Below the pieces are notes generated by a model. That model saw only the letters and a program-made list of their open reading frames with translations, ran no database searches and had not been told where the DNA came from. DNA of 64,000 bases from Amoebophrya sp. A120 (lineage: Eukaryota > Sar > Dinophyceae > Syndiniales > Amoebophryaceae): assembly GCA_905178155.1 (NCBI GenBank), contig CAJINV010000012.1, forward strand, positions 735,368-799,367. Reading direction: 5' to 3'. Both the position numbers and the translations under genes were made by a program. Positions 57,469 to 64,000 of the stretch are shown here, one piece after another; positions within the stretch are counted from its first letter, which is position 1; the number at the start of each line of letters is the position of its first letter.

Positions 57469-57960
57469 CTAAAACATCACAACAAAAACTAGAATGGAAT
57501 GATCCATGTGTATACTAGTACCTTCCGTGCACAACTTTTCGCTTTTCCTTTTCCCAAGCGTGAAAACGCTACTCGTTCTTGAGACAGGTTGTTCCGCTTC
57601 CCCGCTGGTCCTCGCCGAGGTTATCATATGACAAAAGTGTTACAGTTACACATTTGTTGGAGTTTCTCCATCACAAATCCTCTCTGTGTGGCAGAGAAAA
57701 CCTGCAGTGCGAAGATCATAAGGGAAAACAGGAAGGAAACGAGGCTCCCAAGCATTTCCTGCATGAGGAAGGTTGATTGTATTGCCGCTCTTGCAACACA
57801 ATGTGTAACTGTGACACTTTTTTCTTGCGATAGAGGTCGAATTGGAATTAATATACGAACTCAGGTTCAGCAAGTCGTCGGTCGATAAATTCGTCTCCGA
57901 AGATGAAATATGCCGCAAAATTGATCTGCGTGTGTTGTCGGTTGGTGCACAACTGTTTTC
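57469..57960 (-). CDS. C-terminal gene fragment split by a family-K introner
   Basis: Exons 57960-57833 and 57616-57469 join to 276 nt (91 residues) when the family-K element and one GAGGT copy are removed: SSETNLSTDDLLNLSSY, then INSNSTSARTSGEAEQ, then a basic stretch LGKRKSEK and a hydrophobic end. No start codon; the first exon begins after a TAG that may be an acceptor. Ser/Thr-rich and probably disordered. Family unknown. Confidence 0.4.
57622..57832. mobile_element. Introner, family K
   Basis: 211 bp between GAGGT duplications; ends with AAAGTGTTACAGTTACAC and its near inverse. Confidence 0.85.
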
Positions 57961-58492
57961 CTAACTACTGTCCTTGGAAGTCTGGCGAAATCGCCACACT
58001 TTGACCCCAGAAATTTGATGGCTTTTTAGCAAGAAATCTGACAGGAGGTGAAAAACCCTCGTCAGGATCGATGCAGGAGGAGGAAGGTTGTACTAAAAGG
58101 CCGTCCTCCGCGCGGATAGGAACTGTCTGGTTCTGGATTTACTGTTCTTCTACTTTCTTGAACAGCGATCACATTTTGAAGTAGAAGATGGCAATGTTGA
58201 TGACGATCAAACGGCTTTTTTCTGTGGTCCTTTCGCTCGTAGTCGTAGGGTAAGAAAAAGTCGTGCGCGCGTGGTCGTCTGAGTTGTCCGCCTGGTTGTC
58301 TGGTACTTCTTACGCCTTCACCTGTGCAGCTCCTGCAGTCGTTCCTCTAACGGCTTGATGTGTGCTCCGCTAGTAACAAAATCTCGCCCAAAAATGACAA
58401 TTCCTGTGGGCTTCCTCACACGGCGTAGTTCTAGTTCTGCACGTGCGCAGCTATCAAGGAGTAGGAGGTAGAAGGAGACACAAAACTTCTTG

Positions 58493-58687
58493 TTAACATG
58501 CAGCTTTCCGTACTGCAAGTTCTGGTATTGTAGTGTTCGACGAGGACGATGAAGAAGTTGTGTCGAGATAGTTTTCGTTTGCCTCCCAAGTAGATTTTTT
58601 GAGAAGTCGCGAAGAACTACCCAGGGTCGTGGCGGAAATCGACGTGTTAGAAAAGAGAAATAAAACGGGTGGACACACAAAGGCCAT
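58493..58687 (-). CDS. Small possible secreted protein or first exon
   Basis: The ATG at 58687 opens 64 codons with a signal-like start (MAFVCPPVLFLFSNTSIS), then a Ser-rich segment. A GTACGG donor after PELA suggests this is a first exon whose partner lies downstream. Low information; no family. Confidence 0.35.
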   Translation of the reverse strand: MAFVCPPVLFLFSNTSISATTLGSSSRLLKKSTWEANENYLDTTSSSSSSNTTIPELAVRKAAC

Positions 58688-60221
58688 CGTCTTCTCCACG
58701 AAGCTACTGCACTCCGGACCGATTGGTCGTTTCGAGAAGTTCAAGTTCTACCTTACAGTGATAAGATAAAGCCCTTCAGTACAACTTCTGGAGCACAACT
58801 CAAAACTCGAACCCGTGCTACAATGATGATCGCCAAGAGGATTTTAAGAATTCACATCACCCACACGTCGCAGTATATGGAAAGGCTCTCGGCCTCACTT
58901 AGGGCATGAAAAATCATGTGGCAAATAGCCGAAGCCGAAGCTGCAGCGCAGCCCCGGGCGTTTCAGATTGAAGATGGAGGCCCGGAAATAAAGAGTGAAG
59001 TTTGGTGCTCACATCTGACAGCATGACAGGCCTGTGAACAGTGTCAACACTTCAGGACGAGCGGTTATCAACTGTCCAGTGCGCAGGAGCACGCAGTTTC
59101 AGGCGGGAAAAAGAGATATATGCAAGAGTTGATATTATAGCTCCTGCGCTACTAGCGCACAAGTGAAAGAACAAGAAGTGAAGAATAATTTAGTACGGTC
59201 AAAACTAGCAACGTTCGTCCGCTAGTGGTCGAGGACGGGTAAGCACAGAGATATAGTGTAGATTCTTTTTAATATCGCCTAGAAATGCAAAAATTGGTCG
59301 ACGATAGCGCTATCGTGAAGAAGTATGGGTGAGTCTATTATTGAGGTAGTAAAATCAAAACTTATCGCAATTACTAATTCGTACTTTCATGTGGGTCTCA
59401 GTTTTCCATGTCGCTAATGAAGTAGAAGTGATGTACTATGTTGATACGTACTAGCTGCTGAGGTTTTGCTGGAGATGAAATTGTGCCGCTTACCCGATGT
59501 TGGCCTCGTGGGAAGTTGAAGATGCCCTCTAAGTAGACATAAACTAACTGATGTAACCAAACCCAACATCGTCATCACACAGCCACCTCCAGCGGCGTAA
59601 AATCACATCAGGCACACAAGCAGGGGAGACATCAACTTCCTGTGGGTCATTACCCAAGCGCCACCAGCTCACTGTTTCTACAAGCTAAGCTACATCATGA
59701 AAACAAGACCACCTCGACCATTCGTAACACGCAGCATCACCATCAATATCTTCTCGCCAGCAACATTCATCAAGAAAAAAAGTCCGATCGGTTGTAAAAA
59801 TCGAACGGAGTTTTATATAAATAGCTTTAGTAAGTTTGTTGATACAGGTTAATATGCACTATCAGCCACGAGTTGTAGACAACTTGCACGCAGCTTCGTT
59901 CTTGCACGCAGAACTTGAATAAACCTCCTGCTCTTACAGTACCAGTAACAAAAGAACAGATCAACCTCGGAAGAGAGGAAAAGTGAACACCAGCAATAAA
60001 AGGTCGGCGTTTCATTTTTGAAAGCCAACGCATGGCACACCAGCAAGTAGATGTCGAACAAGTACTTATTTTATTCTTCATTTTTTATTTTTTCTTGTGT
60101 CGCTCGTTCTCGCAAAGGCTCTTTTGGTTCATTGTCGTCTGTGTCGCTGATATCTCATCATGCTCCGAGAGAATCAATCATGCTCCTGCAGCTGTATATC
60201 GATTGTCTTTGTGTTTGTCAT
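58688..60221. other. Intergenic
   Basis: AT-rich; nothing supported. Plus-strand frames at 60032-60439 overlap the 3' exon of the RRM gene in antisense. Confidence 0.45.
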
Positions 60222-62788
60222 TTATTTGGGCAGAAATTTCGCGTCAACGCCCAAATGTCTCGCTACCATATCTGGCGTGGTCTCAAAGACCTCCACGAAT
60301 CTGTTCCCAAGAATGCCATTGTGCATGTTGTCCACGGCATGTGCTGCATCTTGTGGACTCTTCATTTTCACATACGCCTGCCCGGAATTTTGGCCCCGTA
60401 TGTTCTGTTGTAATTTTGATATACGTCATCCAATTGTAGTTGTGGTTGTAGCAAATGCATGACAGTTGCAGTTTTGTTTGCTTAGGCTTACAAAGCGTTT
60501 CACGCCTGACAAGAAAAAACAAAAGCTCTAAAAGGAGAAGGTGGCCGGATAAAACGAAAGTACTTAAATCAGTTAATCTAAATCTTTTATACCCTCTCCA
60601 GCAGTACGTGGTTTTCTGTAACCCCGTACTCCTTCAGCCAAGTCGCTATTGTGTCCATGGTGCACACTTCAAAGGGGACTCCGCGTAACCTTATCCAACT
60701 GTGCCCATTTCCGCTGGAGGCTGCCCTTCCCGGAGCGGCTTTTGGGAACACTGTTCCGCCGGGCACCGTCTGCACTACACCGCCGCGAATCCCCGGTGCG
60801 GCCTTGGACGGGATTTGGGACAGGGCTGTTTTGTGAATTTGATACGAATAAAGATACGAAGCTATTTTGCCAACTACAACTAGCAGGCGGCTTACCCACT
60901 TCAGATGGAACTAGATTGAAGATATTTCATTCAAATCTATTACTATTTGCATTTTATCCCCCTTTCTCGCAACAAATAAAAATTAATCGCAAAACAAAAT
61001 ATCTTCAATATCTAAACTATCATGATGATCATGATATATCATGTACATCTTCATGCCGAAACACAGTACCAGACACTGCAACCGCATTCGTCTTATCTCG
61101 CTCTACTCTCCTTGGGTCCCGGACCCGCGTTGATGCTGTATGGAAGCGTTAGGATCGAAATCGTCAAAGTTGAAATAATCTGTAATGCAGAAAAGCGATA
61201 CAAGCTGGAGCCCAGTTTGCAAGTGGCGCATGCCAAATTCTCCTGGGAGCATGGAAATCCCATTTGTCATGCTGTTTGAGCAAAGACTGCTTTTGTCATG
61301 CTATTTTAGCAGCTCTATCTCACACCCCAAACAGGCTTATAATCGGCCTCAGTTTCCTGCTCTGCAAGACAGGCCCTTTGCGTCTAGCATTTTATGCATC
61401 ACAAACTATTTCAATTCTGACGATTTCAATCCTGTCACTCCCATATGCTGCGCTTTGGGCGTACACCGTGCTTCCCGCCTTGAATTTCGACCATCCTGAG
61501 CAAAAACGCGGTCCCCACGACGACGACCCAAGAGCCAAGATGTTGGGAAGTCTCAATCTGCTAGACAAATCAATCAGCTTTGGATTTGGTTCTTGTTGCG
61601 CATGACAGGTTTGGCCTCGACCTCGTCTAGTGTAATCCTGCAGAACTAGTTCAGCAGGAGACTTACAGATCTAGGTCTAGCCCTGTATAATGCTGAAAGG
61701 AGCATCTCAAATTCGAAAATACGACCAGAAACAAGTGCTTCTCGTGGGGCTCAGGATGAGAAACAGATTTGCATGAAAACTATGGTCGTGTGGGGAGGAC
61801 GTTTTTACAAAGGATATATTCTTCGCCGGGTTCATGTTGCTCATGTGCGTCCAGGGACGGCCGCACTGCGTCACTTGAATGTATGGATTGCAAAAGTGTC
61901 TGGGTCTGGAAGGACGCAACTTGTCATGCTGTCTCTGGATTCGAAAAAAATCTGTGTTGCGTGACCCGCAACAAGAGAAGTCCACTTTGGGCATTTCTCA
62001 TGCGGAGTACGCATCAGGAAGCCCTCTAAAAATCTGTAATGCGAGGGCATGCATCACAGACGTCATGGGTCATGAAAAAAATGCATGACAAACCTGGCAT
62101 TTTTCCAGACCCAGACATTTTTGCATTTCATAGAATGAACCGATCGCCGATGTACAGGTTGTTGAGCGCTGCGGCGGCTTCCTCCGCGTCTTTTTCCCGG
62201 GTCATCTGAACATAGCAGACGCCCGTTGGACGCCCTTCGCGCGTCAGCTCGATGTAAATCTGGAACATTTATTGCGTAAGTACAGCACTCATGTTCTTGT
62301 TGCATCAATACATCATGCACGAATGTCGCAACATGTAAGATCATGCCCTAAAAAATTTCATTCGTCACACGGAACAGAGAACTGAAACTGAAGATACGTA
62401 CCTGTTCGTACTGTATGATGAATTTCTGTCTTGCGAAGAATTCTTGTATGTCTTTCTTCACCGCCCTAAACGGGATCCCATAACACCGCACCACTTTCAA
62501 ACTGTCTGTGTCAATGGACTCTTTCCGCATATGAGAGTGAACAACTCCCCCTCCCCTCCATTTGAATGGCATGAGCAGCAACACAAGCAACGCCAGAAAT
62601 GTGGCTTGCGCATGACAAATCTGCAGACGGATTCTAGTACCGTTTGAGGGGCCAACATTTGTCATGCGAACTGTGCTTGGAGGCAAGACGTAGAATTGGT
62701 GATTTGCATTACAAATTAGGGGGAGGAGGAGTTGTGCACTCTCATACCGCAGGTCGGCCTGCGAGAAGTAGATGGATTTATCCCCCAT
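60222..62788 (-). CDS. Two-RRM RNA-binding protein, hnRNP H/F-like
   Basis: Exons 62788-62747, 62524-62402, 62259-62133, 61876-61809, 61557-61446, 61133-61107, 60825-60593 and 60404-60222 sum to 915 nt, 304 residues. RRM1: RNP2 VVRCYGIPF at 25-33, RNP1 RPTGVCYVQM near 64-73. RRM2: RNP2 WIRLRGVPF at 210-218, RNP1 NSGQAYVKM near 250-258. The G-V/I-PF ending of RNP2 is typical of quasi-RRMs of hnRNP H/F, which bind G-rich RNA and act in splicing. Three introns are introners (H, A, B) and four are GT-AG (for example CAG/GTACGT donor). The exon at 61557 is chosen because it keeps phase. The ATG at 62788 starts MGDKSIYF. Confidence 0.8.
61139..61445. mobile_element. Introner, family B
   Basis: 307 bp between TGCTG duplications; removal gives RPKRSINAGPGPKE. 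Confidence 0.88.
61882..62132. mobile_element. Introner, family A
   Basis: 251 bp between GAATG duplications. Confidence 0.9.
62530..62746. mobile_element. Introner, family H
   Basis: 217 bp between CCGCA duplications; removal gives ADLRKESIDTD. Confidence 0.9.
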
Positions 62789-64000
62789 GGCGCCAGGGAC
62801 TAGTACGAATTGGTGCTTTACCTTGTGTGATCTGCTTCGCGGTGCGTCAATTCCGGTCTGTTGGTTGATGTTGTTGTTTACACGTCGTCGTAAACAATTA
62901 CGGCAGGAAGTCGGCCAACGGACGTAAACCAGTCTACTCACCACGAGAGGACACGATGCTTATTTTCGGTCGAGGGCTGGCGCCTCTGGCGATGTGAAAG
63001 ACCCCAGCCGGTGGTCGTCGACAGAAGCAAAAAATCTTGTTTCCCGGTTAGTGTTCGTCGCGCGTAGGGTCATGGAGATCAGGATTGTTGTACAAACAAT
63101 GAAAACCTAACTTAAACTTTGTGCCTCAAAAATAGCCGCGTCTTTATCAGTTATCTTTGATTCAGTACACGTTCTTAGAACCGCTCGCTCATCCTCATTT
63201 ATGTTTTCTGTCCGGATTTTTAGATAAAATGACGAGTAAAAATCAAGAATTACAATTTTTCACCAAGCGGTGGGGTTCATGTTGAAGAAGTGAATTTACG
63301 AATTACAGAGGCCTGCGTGGCGGTCGTAGTAAAAATAGTCTATTCGGATTTACATCAGTATACCCAAATAGAACTCGAGCTCCAACCAAGTCTCGAGCTG
63401 ATCACTGTGTCGCGTAGCGCGAAAGTACTTAGATAAGTCAAGAATAGATCTTCTACTTGAAGAGGCGATCGCAGTTATTTTCCGTTGAGGTTTTTCCTTT
63501 ACATGCTCGATCATGTACAACATGTTGCAGAAGAGCAACGTGCTTACTTTGGTGCACTTAAACTTATGGCATGGTCATCGCCCGCGCGTTGGATCGACTA
63601 CACGAACACATGCCAACATTTTTGTGGTAGGGGGACCAGAAATCCCATACGCAACTACAGAGACTCCTGCGTTTGCCCTCTGCGCTGCTGGTCGTCTGGA
63701 CTAATCGCACTTATCTTCTTCTTCGTGAGCTATTGTCCTGCCCCCGCGGCTTAGAACATCAACCACTATTAAGTAGAAATCCAGATGTGGACGTCCTCTA
63801 CGTTTCTCATTCTTGAGGACCCTTGCCGCCGATAGGAATCGTGTTCATTGTCGCGAAAATTCTTGAAATCTCGTAGTTTCATTCAGATGAGAATGATGTT
63901 TAAAATGTAAATGGTTATCCATAAAATTTTCATTCTGCGAAGCGAAGCCTATGCCCGGGTGGTAACTAATGCGAAAAATGGTGTGTGATTTTTGTTTGCC
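62789..64000. other. Intergenic to window end
   Basis: A minus-strand frame extends the RRM gene region to 62944 without an ATG. Beyond that I see no gene. Confidence 0.45.

Noticed and set aside
60032-60439. 135-codon plus-strand frame
   Set aside because: It overlaps the last RRM exon in antisense; the minus strand carries the RNP1 motif.
13114-62746. Introners as bacterial-type insertion sequences
   Set aside because: They are short, non-coding, within eukaryotic genes, and their removal restores frames.
1-64000. tRNA, rRNA, spliced-leader gene or CRISPR array
   Set aside because: I looked for B-box-like tRNA sequence, the dinoflagellate spliced-leader motif and regular spaced repeats and found none I could support.

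Overview
The window looks nuclear and eukaryotic. Most supported genes are split by spliceosomal introns, the proteins are eukaryotic (SUMO-E1 subunit UBA2, an hnRNP H/F-like two-RRM protein, secreted cysteine-repeat proteins), and every gene I can support lies on the minus strand. One-directional gene arrays fit a dinoflagellate. The dense population of intron-forming mobile elements (introners) with terminal inverted repeats fits marine syndinians such as Amoebophrya, where introners are known. That placement is inference; there is no rRNA or organelle marker here.

Layout: 1-13.5 kb holds secreted or cysteine-rich minus-strand genes: a partial signal-peptide protein, a CCPT-repeat protein, two discoidin/fucolectin-like genes, and a first CPxDC-repeat gene (T1). 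14.3-24.3 kb holds a second CPxDC gene (T2) and an 840-residue multipass membrane protein cut by six introners. 24.3-27.5 kb is gene-poor and holds a GC-rich insert between ~80-bp direct repeats. 26.6-38.0 kb is a tandem segmental duplication with two CPxDC genes (P1, P2) and two single-TM genes (Q1, Q2). 38.3-41.2 kb is UBA2. 41.9-50.3 kb carries a coiled-coil gene and a small membrane-type gene with partial exon duplications. 53.4-56.8 kb encodes a HAD-like conserved protein, 57.5-58.7 kb two small gene fragments, and 60.2-62.8 kb the two-RRM protein.

The central observation is 34 introner-like elements in 11 families (labels A-K are mine). They are 150-410 bp unless enlarged by nested insertions, almost all start and end in TA, have long terminal inverted repeats, and are flanked by 5-bp target duplications (27 of 34 exact). 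By hand count, removing each element plus one duplication copy restores single reading frames in the membrane-protein gene (841 codons), the coiled-coil gene (683), the small membrane gene (222) and the RRM gene (305). P1 carries five introners at sites where its tandem paralog P2 is uninterrupted, which gives before-and-after pairs. Ordinary GT-AG introns coexist in the same genes, while the introners almost never allow a GT-AG choice. Some introners contain later insertions with 15-16 bp target duplications.
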